From contig NZ_JAQSWB010000001.1 in NCBI RefSeq assembly GCF_029266855.1, positions 992,001 through 1,056,000 on the forward strand: a stretch of DNA of 64,000 nucleotides, in the 5' to 3' direction. This DNA is from Fluviicola sp. GTDB lineage: Bacteria; Bacteroidota; Bacteroidia; Flavobacteriales_D; Crocinitomicaceae. Positions within the stretch are counted from its first letter, which is position 1, and each line of letters begins with the position of its first letter. A model generated the notes under the pieces. The model was given only the letters and a program-made list of their open reading frames with translations, was not told where the DNA came from and searched no databases. This document shows, in pieces, positions 8,293 to 15,355 of this stretch. The position numbers and the translations under genes are program-made.

Positions 8293-8499
8293 CTAAACGA
8301 AAATGTAAGTTTGTAATAAATAAGCTCCGATCAAACCAATGCGGATGCCCATCATGGCGTTGATAAAAGCGGTGCGTGCCTTTTTTGGAAACTCCCTTCT
8401 ATATCTGTAACTGAGATAAAATCCAATTGGTGGTACTGCATTGGAAAGTATCATTAAACCGAACGGAAGTTTTTCTGTGTGTTTTACTTGCTTGTTCAT
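8293..8499 (-). CDS. Small membrane protein, unknown
   Basis: 68 aa from the ATG at 8499; the longer frame to 8544 would overlap the SDR gene. Begins MNKQVKHTEKLPFGLMILSN and has two hydrophobic stretches (LMILSNAVPPIGFYLSY and RIGLIGAYLLQTYIFV) around a basic segment RYRREFPKKAR. It has no recognised family. It lies between the stop of an SDR (8534) and the start of an AraC regulator (8212) on the same strand, so it is probably in their operon. Confidence 0.6.
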   Translation of the reverse strand: MNKQVKHTEKLPFGLMILSNAVPPIGFYLSYRYRREFPKKARTAFINAMMGIRIGLIGAYLLQTYIFV

Positions 8500-8533
8500 T
8501 TTGCTTTGTTTTTGGATCTCGAAACTGCAACTA

Positions 8534-9460
8534 CTAAAATTCAACTTTTGCCAACTGTTGGGATACTTCCCATAATTTTAAAGAAACAGTTAGATCCGTT
8601 GCTTGTGCCGGTATTTTTGCGATGGACGGAAATCCTCTGGTTTCACCCATTTTATTTGGTCCGTAATACGATCCACCCGCGGCGTCCGGAGAAGTGGCTG
8701 CATATAAGGTCGGCAATGCTCCCTGTGCGGGTGGCTGGAATAAAAACGGAAAAAAGGTTCTCATTATCCCTGCAAAGCTCCAGCGTCCTGCTCCGGTTAT
8801 CAACAGGTTTGTTCGGGAAACACCCGGATGAGCAGCTATACTCTTTATCCCCCACCCGTGTTTTTCACTTTGTCGCTGAAGTTCCAAAGCAAACATCAAA
8901 TTCGCCAGTTTTGCCTGTCCATATGCTTTCATCGGAGTATACGAAGATTCAGACTGAAGGTCATCAAAATTGATCTGTCCTGCCCGGTTCGCTACACTTG
9001 AAACGCTTACAACCCGGGCTTCAGGGGATTGACGCAATAACGGAAGCAGTTGGGCTGTCAATGCAAAGTGACCAATATGGTTTGTACCGAACTGTAATTC
9101 AAAGCCATCAGTAGTTACTAGTCGTTTTGGCGGTGTCATTACCCCGGCGTTATTTATGAGAAGATCGATCGCTTGTCCTTTTGAAGCCATTCTTTCCGCA
9201 AAGGCTTTGATTGAAGACAGATCTGCGAGGTCTATTTTTTCAAAACTCACCTTTGCCTTCGGGTTAATCTGATGTATCCTTGCAATTGACTCTGCACCTT
9301 TTTGAGCGTTACGCCCCATCATTATTACATTCCAACCTGCTGCTGATAAGGCCAGCGCATCCTGATAGCCAACACCTTCTGTACTACCTGTAACTACAGC
9401 CAAACCTTCGTTTCTATGAGGAATATCAGATACTGTCCAATTTTTCATTTCGTTTTGCAT
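8534..9460 (-). CDS. SDR-family oxidoreductase (retinol dehydrogenase-like)
   Basis: 308 aa. Motifs: TGSTEGVGYQ (variant cofactor loop), NNAGVM, Ser in VSSVANRAG, active-site YGQAK, then AAHPGVSRTNLL. Length and the motifs NNAGVMTPPKR and HPGVSRTNL resemble the retinol-dehydrogenase / protochlorophyllide-reductase-like SDRs of about 300 aa, which is a different subgroup from the other SDRs here. A pair of 12-nt direct repeats at exactly 21-bp spacing lies 49 bp upstream. Confidence 0.9.
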   Translation of the reverse strand: MQNEMKNWTVSDIPHRNEGLAVVTGSTEGVGYQDALALSAAGWNVIMMGRNAQKGAESIARIHQINPKAKVSFEKIDLADLSSIKAFAERMASKGQAIDLLINNAGVMTPPKRLVTTDGFELQFGTNHIGHFALTAQLLPLLRQSPEARVVSVSSVANRAGQINFDDLQSESSYTPMKAYGQAKLANLMFALELQRQSEKHGWGIKSIAAHPGVSRTNLLITGAGRWSFAGIMRTFFPFLFQPPAQGALPTLYAATSPDAAGGSYYGPNKMGETRGFPSIAKIPAQATDLTVSLKLWEVSQQLAKVEF

Positions 9461-9508
9461 TTCATCTGTTTTTTGTTGCTACAAAGTTGCTGTGGTTTTA
9501 ACAAATGC

Positions 9509-9541
9509 ATTTAGTCAAAACGACTTTTGATTTAGTCAAAA
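9509..9541. promoter_or_regulatory. Direct repeats ATTTAGTCAAAA at 21-bp spacing (AraC-type site candidate)
   Basis: ATTTAGTCAAAA occurs at 9509-9520 and again at 9530-9541. A 21-bp period, two helical turns, is typical of tandem AraC-family half sites. It lies 49 bp upstream of the SDR gene starting at 9460. Confidence 0.55.
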
Positions 9542-9676
9542 AACGATTACTTGTCAGGAAATGCCGGTTGGATTATTCCGAGGATCTGGAGTGGGTTCTG
9601 CAACTTAAACTATTGAAAAACTTAAAGATTAAATGAAATACGAATTATAATATCCAGCTTCGAGGTTTCTGTTCGG

Positions 9677-10033
9677 TTAGTGCTCGTATTTCTCAATCAG
9701 TTGTTTGAAAGTTTGTTTGATTTTGTCAACAGGAATGTCTTCCAACGGATTTACTTCGAAAGTTGTTACGTTGTGTTTCCCGCGTCCTTTTAATGGTAGG
9801 GATAGTATCTTTTTATCTTCAACGAATCCAACTAAAATCCTCTTTTTGTTAACCCATAAAAAACCAAGATTGAATTCTTTGTAACAGAAAAATGGGATTT
9901 GATATTTTCTTGTATGCACGACATTTTTATCAACTGAAAGTATGATTGATTTTAGAGCGAGTAAACATTCCTTTATTGTTGATTCTTGCTTGTCATAATA
10001 ACTGTCCAATGCAGTTAAAACATCATCTTTCAT
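9677..10033 (-). CDS. DUF1801 domain protein
   Basis: 118 aa from the ATG at 10033; a GTG at 10051 would overlap the preceding gene by 16 nt and is less likely. The fold is the DUF1801 (YdhG/YdeI-like) domain: VHTRKYQIPFFCYKEFNLGF, then KRILVGFVEDKKI and a Lys-rich tail. Function in this family is unknown. It follows the DNA glycosylase gene by only 2 bp, so the two are co-transcribed. Confidence 0.8.
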   Translation of the reverse strand: MKDDVLTALDSYYDKQESTIKECLLALKSIILSVDKNVVHTRKYQIPFFCYKEFNLGFLWVNKKRILVGFVEDKKILSLPLKGRGKHNVTTFEVNPLEDIPVDKIKQTFKQLIEKYEH

Positions 10034-10035
10034 TT

Positions 10036-10590
10036 TTACTTTTTTGCCCACATCGGTTCCTTTTGGAGTATTTGCTTATGAATCGGACAATTTTCAGAAT
10101 GCGCTCCATGCAAATAACCTATACTCATTAAAAACTCGTTAACAATTTCACCACCTGTGAAACGAAATGTCTTTTTAAATAACTTCACCCATTCTTCCTT
10201 TGTTTTTGGGTGATGATGCTCCAACCATTTTTCAAATGAACCGAATTCTTTTTGCAAGTTGAGAATAACTTTTGCATTTTCAATGGCTGCATTTACCTTT
10301 AGTTTGTTACGTATAATTCCAGCATCGGCTAAAAGACGCTCACGGTCCATTTCTGTATAGGCAGCAACTTTTCTAATATCGAAGTTACTATATGCTTTAC
10401 GAAAAGACGTTTCCTTTTTTAAAATAGTTTCCCAGCTTAATCCTGCCTGATTGATTTCCAAAACCAAACGACAGAATAATTCATTGTCATCATGAAGAGG
10501 GAAACCATAATAATTGTCGTGGTAATTTTTATGCAATGCTTTCTTCTCTTCCTGCTGCATTGCTTCAATAGCGTTACAATAACTCATCAT
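10036..10590 (-). CDS. tag: DNA-3-methyladenine glycosylase I
   Basis: 184 aa, usual for this family. It removes 3-methyladenine from alkylated DNA as the first step of base excision repair. The signature QAGLSWETILKKETSFRKAY, with Glu before the loop (LEINQAGLSW), is the family's catalytic pocket. The zinc-binding set is visible as an N-terminal Cys (MMSYC) and the C-terminal GAHSENCPIH. Two Met codons open the frame (10590, 10587). Transcribed with the DUF1801 gene. Confidence 0.92.
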   Translation of the reverse strand: MMSYCNAIEAMQQEEKKALHKNYHDNYYGFPLHDDNELFCRLVLEINQAGLSWETILKKETSFRKAYSNFDIRKVAAYTEMDRERLLADAGIIRNKLKVNAAIENAKVILNLQKEFGSFEKWLEHHHPKTKEEWVKLFKKTFRFTGGEIVNEFLMSIGYLHGAHSENCPIHKQILQKEPMWAKK

Positions 10591-10598
10591 TTAAGTAT

Positions 10599-10638
10599 TT
10601 AAAAACAGAGAATGACTTAAAATTAGTCACTCTCTGTT
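10599..10638 (-). terminator. Intrinsic terminator after the NTF2-like gene
   Basis: AACAGAGAATGACT (10604-10617) and AGTCACTCTCTGTT (10625-10638) form a 14-bp stem with one mismatch. The minus strand then has TTTTT. Confidence 0.75.
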
Positions 10639-10643
10639 TAATA

Positions 10644-10976
10644 TTAATCTGTTACGTTTAAGTGTTGAATTTGTCCGTCAACGATCTCAAAATGAAATTT
10701 CAATACAAGAGGACTTCCGGGAAATGTGCCCGAACATTCTGCGGACAGTACTCCTAAATTCCCGTTTTCGATATATTCAAGAGGTTTCATCACGGATCTG
10801 TATTTCTTGTTTGATTCATCTATACAATGTTTGATTTCGACTCTCCCCGTATGGGTTTTACCTTCATCCAACATCACTCCTGTTTCAGAAAAGCAATTGG
10901 CGTAGGCAACGCTGTCAAAATTGTTTTGCGCTTCTACTAGATCGGTTATTACTTTTGGTAAATTCATTGTTTCCAT
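10644..10976 (-). CDS. NTF2-like / SnoaL-like small protein
   Basis: 110 aa, close to the usual length of single-domain NTF2-like proteins. Shows LVEAQNNFDSVAYANCFSET, then MLDEGKTHTGRVEIKHCIDE and a closing beta segment LKFHFEIVDGQIQHLNV. These proteins bind or isomerise small hydrophobic ligands. It begins 11 bp after the stop of the SDR at 10988-11782, so SDR and NTF2-like protein are probably one transcript with a joint role. Confidence 0.8.
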   Translation of the reverse strand: METMNLPKVITDLVEAQNNFDSVAYANCFSETGVMLDEGKTHTGRVEIKHCIDESNKKYRSVMKPLEYIENGNLGVLSAECSGTFPGSPLVLKFHFEIVDGQIQHLNVTD

Positions 10977-10987
10977 TTTTTAGATTA

Positions 10988-11782
10988 TTAAATTGTGGGT
11001 ACTGTTCCACCATCGATTACAAATTCGGTTCCTGTTAAATAATTGGCTCTTGGTGAAACAAGAAAACCAACTAATTCAGCTACTTCTTCCGGCTCGGCAG
11101 GTCTGCCGTATGGTATTCCACCCAATGCTTCCATTACACCTTGCTGTGCTTCTTCTACAGTGCTATTGGCGTTTCTTGCAATCTCAGCCAACCAAGCTTT
11201 CGATGCTCCTGTACTGATCCATCCAGGAGAAACAGTTAGCACCCGAACACCTTTAGGAGAAACTTCATTTGATAAACTTTTACTATAGTTTCTCAATCCT
11301 GCTTTTGCAGCTGCATAGGGCAAAGTAGAGTCATACAGTGGTAGTATTCCTTGGATAGAAGCTATATGAATAATAACTCCGTTTTTTCGATCTATCATTT
11401 GAGGTAAAAATCCCCTGTCAAGTCGAACCGGAGCAAGCAAATTAGCCTGTAGGGTTGATTCCCAATCTTCATCAGATAATACAGTAAAGCCACCGGCAGG
11501 TGTTCTTGAAGAACCAAGATTGTTCACCAAAATATCAAGCCTTCCGTAAGCCGACAGCACTTCGCTGATTACTTTTTGTGTTCCTTCTGCTTTACTCAAG
11601 TCGGACGGAATGAAATGCAGTTTGCTGTTTTCTTTTTCCGGTGCGTTTCTTGCAGTGATAATAACCGTTGCCCCAGCATGTAGCAGTCTTTCTGCAATTG
11701 CTCTTCCGGCTCCTTTTGTGCCTCCGGTTACTAAGGCAATTTTGTCCGACAACTCATTGTTGAAATTAAATGTTTGTTCCAT
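10988..11782 (-). CDS. SDR-family oxidoreductase (divergent from HxlR regulator)
   Basis: 264 aa from the ATG at 11782; the frame opens further upstream but would run through the operator region. Motifs: TGGTKGAGRAIA (cofactor loop), NNLGSSRTPAGG (NNxG variant), Ser in HIASIQGI, active-site YAAAK, and a C-terminal LTGTEFVIDGG typical of FabG-like SDRs. It is divergent from an HxlR-family regulator, an arrangement usual for HxlR targets. The NTF2-like gene follows. Confidence 0.9.
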   Translation of the reverse strand: MEQTFNFNNELSDKIALVTGGTKGAGRAIAERLLHAGATVIITARNAPEKENSKLHFIPSDLSKAEGTQKVISEVLSAYGRLDILVNNLGSSRTPAGGFTVLSDEDWESTLQANLLAPVRLDRGFLPQMIDRKNGVIIHIASIQGILPLYDSTLPYAAAKAGLRNYSKSLSNEVSPKGVRVLTVSPGWISTGASKAWLAEIARNANSTVEEAQQGVMEALGGIPYGRPAEPEEVAELVGFLVSPRANYLTGTEFVIDGGTVPTI

Positions 11783-11849
11783 TGTTTTACTTTTTTGCAC
11801 AAAGTTGGGATGTATATAACTTTCTGACAATAAGGGAGAATCGAATTGC

Positions 11850-11872
11850 ATAGGGATAAGATTATCCCCTAT
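11850..11872. promoter_or_regulatory. Inverted-repeat operator between the SDR and hxlR-type gene
   Basis: ATAGGGATAA (from 11850) and TTATCCCCTAT (to 11872) are inverse copies apart from one extra base, and the flanks AATTG / CAATT extend the symmetry. The site overlaps the -33 position of the HxlR promoter, as expected for an autoregulator. Confidence 0.65.
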
Positions 11873-11902
11873 TGCACAATTTGGAACATTGCAGTAATTT
11901 TG
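11872..11902 (+). promoter_or_regulatory. Bacteroidota promoter of the HxlR gene
   Basis: TTG at 11872-11874, 20 nt spacer, then TAATTTTG at 11895-11902, fitting TTG-N(19-21)-TAnnTTTG. The start site would fall at or next to the ATG at 11907, implying little or no leader. Confidence 0.6.
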
Positions 11903-11906
11903 CTAT

Positions 11907-12266
11907 ATGCATGAAAGAAAAATTCCATTGAACCTGAATTGTGGTCTTGACCTTATTGGTGAAGTTCTTTATGGTAAATGGAAAATCCGTTTGTTGTGGT
12001 TTATAAATGAAGGACATAAACGTCCTAGTGAGTTACAGCGAAAAATTCCTGATGCTTCAAGAAGAGTATTGACAATTCAGTTGAAAGAACTGGAAGACCA
12101 TGAATTGATTACAAAAGTTATTTATCCTGTAGTGCCACCGAAAGTGGAATACAGCCTGACGGATTTTGGAAAAACTGTGATCCCAATAATTTCTGCATTG
12201 GGTCAATGGGGAGATGATAATGAGAAACGCTTACGAAAGCTGATTTTGAAAAGGTTAGAAAATTAG
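11907..12266 (+). CDS. HxlR-family transcriptional regulator
   Basis: 119 aa, normal for the family. Winged-helix features: GLDLIGEVLYGKWKIRLLWF at the start, RPSELQRKIPDASRRVLTIQ as the recognition helix and VPPKVEYSLTDFGKTVIPII as the wing and last helix. HxlR-type regulators respond to reactive electrophiles or redox signals and usually control a divergent gene, here an SDR. A palindrome in the 124-bp shared intergenic region is its likely site. Confidence 0.9.
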   Translation: MHERKIPLNLNCGLDLIGEVLYGKWKIRLLWFINEGHKRPSELQRKIPDASRRVLTIQLKELEDHELITKVIYPVVPPKVEYSLTDFGKTVIPIISALGQWGDDNEKRLRKLILKRLEN

Positions 12267-12350
12267 CACCGTTGTCATTTTTTGAATTTTGTAAAGAGAG
12301 CATTGAATAAAAATCTATTTACTCCACCAATAGTGGGCATTTAGCGTTTG

Positions 12351-12427
12351 TGACTCGTCAGGATTCAAACCTGAAACCTCCACAGCCGTAATGTGGTGCT
12401 TCCGCCGCGGCGGATTGAGCGGCGGAA
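12351..12427 (-). pseudogene. tRNA-Arg pseudogene, copy A
   Basis: On the minus strand the last 50 nt copy the 3' half (anticodon arm, variable region, T arm, acceptor 3' strand) of the tRNA-Arg at 18240 with one base deleted. The D arm is replaced by the palindromic TCCGCCGCGGCGGA and the 5' acceptor strand no longer matches. It cannot fold as a normal tRNA. The region 12267-12619 holds no gene; it contains this copy, a terminator (12453-12485) and R2 copy A. Confidence 0.75.
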
Positions 12428-12452
12428 TTTTGAAAGAATAAATTTTAGAAAT

Positions 12453-12485
12453 AAAAAAGTCTAGCATTAATGCTAGACTTTTTTT
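12453..12485. terminator. Bidirectional terminator hairpin
   Basis: Perfect 20-nt palindrome GTCTAGCATTAATGCTAGAC (12459-12478) with six A before and seven T after. Serves the minus-strand gene at 12620 and possibly the plus-strand HxlR gene. A near-identical copy is at 13327-13355. Confidence 0.8.
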
Positions 12486-12555
12486 GTGACCTCGAGCGGG
12501 GAAACGTCAAACTTTTATGGGAGGATTTAGAACATGCGTTGCAATTGGAAAAATT
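12486..12555. repeat. Repeat R2, copy A
   Basis: Begins GTGACCTCGAGCGGGGAAACG right after the terminator. About 65 bp; the most diverged of four copies (others at 13360, 16760, 17540), with one base deleted. In the shifted frame it still reads WEDLEHALQLEKL and then a stop. Confidence 0.75.
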
Positions 12556-12619
12556 GTAGATTAAGTGCTAAAAACATTCTCGTATTAATCATTTTGTATG
12601 AACCACTGTTATGTGATTG

Positions 12620-13081
12620 CTATTCATCCTTTCCAAGATTAGATATAATTTCAAATAATTCCTTTCTCGAAATATCCGACTTTATTTCTATGTCAGGGAA
12701 CATTCCTAAACTAAAAAATGATTGACACTTTCGTATAAGTGCCTGATATTTTTCATTATCAAAAGTATCAAAGTCCTCAACTGAATCCGGATAAACCTCA
12801 TTCATTAGTTCATCAGTGATTCTTTCTGACGGATAGTTCGGATTATCCCACCAATCATCTCCTTGTTCTTCCCATATATTAATCATTCCAAGAAGTCTTA
12901 AAGGATCTTCCGCATTGAAGTCCCGATTGTCTTTTTTTGCAAAATATATTCCTAGACTCGAATCATCTTTATTGTTTGGATATAAAAACAGTTCATATCC
13001 TTTTCTTTTAATAATGGTCAACGCTCTATCATATAAATTAATATGATCAGTCATTCTGGAAATAACATTTTGATCCTGCAT
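12620..13081 (-). CDS. Hypothetical acidic protein
   Basis: 153 aa, no family recognised. Soluble and acidic, without signal peptide or membrane helix. Contains a Trp-rich segment INIWEEQGDDWWDNPNYPSE and ends KSDISRKELFEIISNLGKDE. Size and acidity are like immunity proteins of polymorphic toxins, but I see no toxin and no diagnostic motif. It lies alone between two copies of the boundary module (12351-12555 and 13181-13425) with its own terminators. Confidence 0.6.
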   Translation of the reverse strand: MQDQNVISRMTDHINLYDRALTIIKRKGYELFLYPNNKDDSSLGIYFAKKDNRDFNAEDPLRLLGMINIWEEQGDDWWDNPNYPSERITDELMNEVYPDSVEDFDTFDNEKYQALIRKCQSFFSLGMFPDIEIKSDISRKELFEIISNLGKDE

Positions 13082-13180
13082 AACACTTTAATTAGATGAG
13101 AATACGATTAAATGAATCTAACGCATAAAAGACGAATATAGAAGTTTTTTGGATGAGTCTAGGATACACCAGGTAGGATG

Positions 13181-13216
13181 AAAATGAAAAAATCCCGATG
13201 TTAAAACATCGGGATT
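13181..13216 (-). terminator. Intrinsic terminator beside pseudo-tRNA copy B
   Basis: AATCCCGATGTT (13191-13202) and AACATCGGGATT (13205-13216) form a perfect 12-bp stem, followed on the minus strand by TTTTCATTTT. It sits at the same place, relative to the tRNA fragment, as the terminator of the real tRNA-Arg. Confidence 0.75.
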
Positions 13217-13223
13217 CCTTTTG

Positions 13224-13301
13224 TGACCTCGTCAGGATTCAAACCTGAAACCTCCACAGCCGTAATGTGGTGCTTCCGCCGCGGCGGATTGAGCTGTGGA
13301 A
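13224..13301 (-). pseudogene. tRNA-Arg pseudogene, copy B
   Basis: The 51 nt at 13224-13274 are identical to the 3' half of tRNA-Arg at 18240-18290. The following bases keep the D-arm piece TTGAGCT but insert TCCGCCGCGGCGGA in the D loop and lose the 5' acceptor strand. The gene-free span 13082-13463 holds a terminator, this copy, a second terminator and R2 copy B. Confidence 0.8.
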
Positions 13302-13326
13302 TTTTGAAAGAATAAATTTTAGAAAT

Positions 13327-13355
13327 AAAAAAGTCTAGCATTAATGCTAGACTTT
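13327..13355. terminator. Terminator hairpin, second copy
   Basis: Same 20-nt palindrome GTCTAGCATTAATGCTAGAC (13333-13352) with six A on its left. Serves the oxidoreductase gene that stops at 13464. Confidence 0.78.
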
Positions 13356-13359
13356 CTTT

Positions 13360-13425
13360 GTGACCTAAAACGGGGAAATGTCAAACTTTTTGATGGAGGA
13401 TTTGGAACGAGTGTTACAACTTGAA
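13360..13425. repeat. Repeat R2, copy B
   Basis: Starts GTGACCTAAAACGGGGAAATG and reads MSNFLMEDLERVLQLE in one plus-strand frame. It lies directly after the terminator, as do copies A and C. Confidence 0.75.
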
Positions 13426-13463
13426 ACGATTGATAAATGTGAAGTTCATAACTCACCTGCATA

Positions 13464-14489
13464 TTATTCTAAAAAATCTTCTTCTGTCATTGCATTATTT
13501 AAGAATACTCCTGTATTATTCCCCGTCGATACAGCATATGATACAGCACGAACAGGGTTGGTACTATCTCCACAAGCGAATATATTATCCACCGTTGTTT
13601 TCTGAAATGCATCTACTTTGATAAGTCCCTGTTCTGTCAATTCACAACCCAATAATTCGGGGATTTTACAGTGCTGTTCAAAAGGAGGTCTTGAATAGAT
13701 CGCTTCTAATTCAAAAGTTGAATTGTCTGAAAAAATTATTTCTTCGACAACTCCGTTTTTGTGTTTCAATGAGCTAATTTCCTTTTCAACTATTGAAATG
13801 TTGTGTCTTTTGATTTCATCGCTTTGCTCTTGTGTCAATTCCGATTTTCCATTGGTAAATACAGTTAAATCTTTTGTCCAGTTACGAATGAGTCGAGCCA
13901 AATGAAATGCAGCATATCCATTTGCCAAAATCCCTGTCTTTTGATGCTTTACTTCATATCCGTGGCAATAAGGACAATGAATTACTGTAATCCCCCAACA
14001 TTCAGAAAATCCATCAATTTTTAGCATTTTGTCCTTCAAGCCTGTCGCAAAAATGAGTTTTTTAGCTGAAAATAATTTTCCTGATTGAGTTACAATCTCA
14101 AATCCTTTATCGGTTTTCGTTCCGCTAACGGCAAGATCAGTTAAGAATTTTACCGTGTCGTATTTCAACACTTCTTTTTTTGCTTTTTCCGCAATAACGC
14201 TTGGTTTTTCTCCGTCTTGCGTAATGAAGTTATGTGAATGAGGTGTTTGTCGGTTACAAGGCAAACCGCTGTCAATGATTAAAACATTTCTTAATGCTCG
14301 TCCCAAAGCCATTGCTGCCGAAAGTCCTGCATAGCTTCCGCCAACTATGATTACGTCAAAATTTTTGTTATCTGTCATGTCGTTAAAATTTGAAAATGCT
14401 GTTAATGGAAAAGGTAAAGCTAAAACTGATAAAGCAAGTCCCCCTTGTTTTACTAGTTCTCGTCTTGATATTTTTTTCGTCTCAGTCAT
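13464..14489 (-). CDS. Thioredoxin-reductase-like NAD(P)/FAD oxidoreductase with Tat-type signal
   Basis: 341 aa. The first 34 residues look like a twin-arginine signal: SRRELVKQGG, then the hydrophobic LALSVLALPFPLTAF. The FAD loop VIIVGGSYAGLSAAMALG follows at about residue 47. The redox pair is in HCPYCHGYE (CxxC). A GDSTNP segment near the C-terminus is the second FAD motif. The core is like thioredoxin reductase and related disulfide oxidoreductases, which are normally cytoplasmic; the predicted export is odd. Next gene upstream (25 bp) is an SDR under TetR control, so the two are probably one transcript. Confidence 0.87.
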   Translation of the reverse strand: MTETKKISRRELVKQGGLALSVLALPFPLTAFSNFNDMTDNKNFDVIIVGGSYAGLSAAMALGRALRNVLIIDSGLPCNRQTPHSHNFITQDGEKPSVIAEKAKKEVLKYDTVKFLTDLAVSGTKTDKGFEIVTQSGKLFSAKKLIFATGLKDKMLKIDGFSECWGITVIHCPYCHGYEVKHQKTGILANGYAAFHLARLIRNWTKDLTVFTNGKSELTQEQSDEIKRHNISIVEKEISSLKHKNGVVEEIIFSDNSTFELEAIYSRPPFEQHCKIPELLGCELTEQGLIKVDAFQKTTVDNIFACGDSTNPVRAVSYAVSTGNNTGVFLNNAMTEEDFLE

Positions 14490-14513
14490 GTGTTTTCAGA
14501 TCGGTGTCGTTTC

Positions 14514-15296
14514 TTAAAGTTTCTTGGCACTTGCCAGCTTCATCTTAATTTTCATCATGACCGGGTCAGGCAATATTCCTGCTAAAATGGAATTGAACCG
14601 GTTTTGAAAACCTACAATCTTCTTTCCTTTTCCGTGTAGCAAAAGTTTCACTCCTTTGCTAGCAACTGTCTTTGCGGAGGTAAGCTTATTAGATTTCAGA
14701 AGATTGGTTTCCCGCATTTCCGGTGAAATAAATGCTGTTTCTGTAACCCCAGGGGCAAGCGTGGTAATCACTACGCCAGTTCCTTCCAGTTCAGCAGCGA
14801 GGGTTTGCGAAAAGGCTAGAACAAAAGCCTTGGTGGCTGAATATACCGACTGGTAAGGGAAAGGCAAATATGCAATCACTGAAGACACGTTCATGATTCT
14901 GCCCGACTTTCGGGCTACCATATCTTTAGCAAATAACTTGGTAAGGATAACCAGACTGCTGACGTTGAGATCGATCATGTTCAACTCCTTTTCCAACGAG
15001 GTTTCCAAAAAATTGCCATAGTCGCCAAATCCTGCATTATTAACCAAATGAGACACCTGATAGTTTGATGATTGGATTTCATTAAATAGCTGAGTCGCTT
15101 GCTCTGTTTTGCTTAGGTCTTTGGCTATATAATGTATGACAATTCCATATTTGGAAGATAATTCTTGCTGCATAGCTGCCAATTTATCCTCGTTGCGGGC
15201 AGTGAGGATAAGGTTGTATTTTAAAGCCGCAAGCTGTTGAGCCATTTCGTAACCAATTCCGGATGATGCTCCGGTTATTAAGATGTATTGTTTCAT
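14514..15296 (-). CDS. SDR-family oxidoreductase (TetR-controlled)
   Basis: 260 aa. Motifs: TGASSGIGYEMA, NNAGFGDYG, Ser in NVSSVIAY, active-site YSATK, TLAPGVTETAF, and a basic C-terminal tail. It resembles the SDR at 6363-7166 (about 260 aa, same DltE/YqjQ type). It lies 59 bp downstream of a TetR-family gene; the palindrome TGAACATTGTTCA is 30 bp upstream of its start and again upstream of tetR. Confidence 0.9.
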   Translation of the reverse strand: MKQYILITGASSGIGYEMAQQLAALKYNLILTARNEDKLAAMQQELSSKYGIVIHYIAKDLSKTEQATQLFNEIQSSNYQVSHLVNNAGFGDYGNFLETSLEKELNMIDLNVSSLVILTKLFAKDMVARKSGRIMNVSSVIAYLPFPYQSVYSATKAFVLAFSQTLAAELEGTGVVITTLAPGVTETAFISPEMRETNLLKSNKLTSAKTVASKGVKLLLHGKGKKIVGFQNRFNSILAGILPDPVMMKIKMKLASAKKL

Positions 15297-15326
15297 TTTA
15301 TTTTTTTTTGAACGTAATTAATAATA

Positions 15327-15339
15327 TGAACATTGTTCA
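15327..15339. promoter_or_regulatory. TetR operator TGAACATTGTTCA, copy 1
   Basis: TGAAC / GTTCA arms around ATT, 30 bp upstream of the SDR start at 15296. The same 13-mer lies upstream of the tetR gene. Confidence 0.72.
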
Positions 15340-15355
15340 CTTGTAAGGAAAAAAA

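Noticed and set aside
13378-13605. 75-aa plus-strand frame beginning MSNFLMEDLERVL
   Set aside because: Its start is the R2 repeat and its remainder is antisense to the thioredoxin-reductase-like gene. Only the repeated 16 residues are shared between copies.
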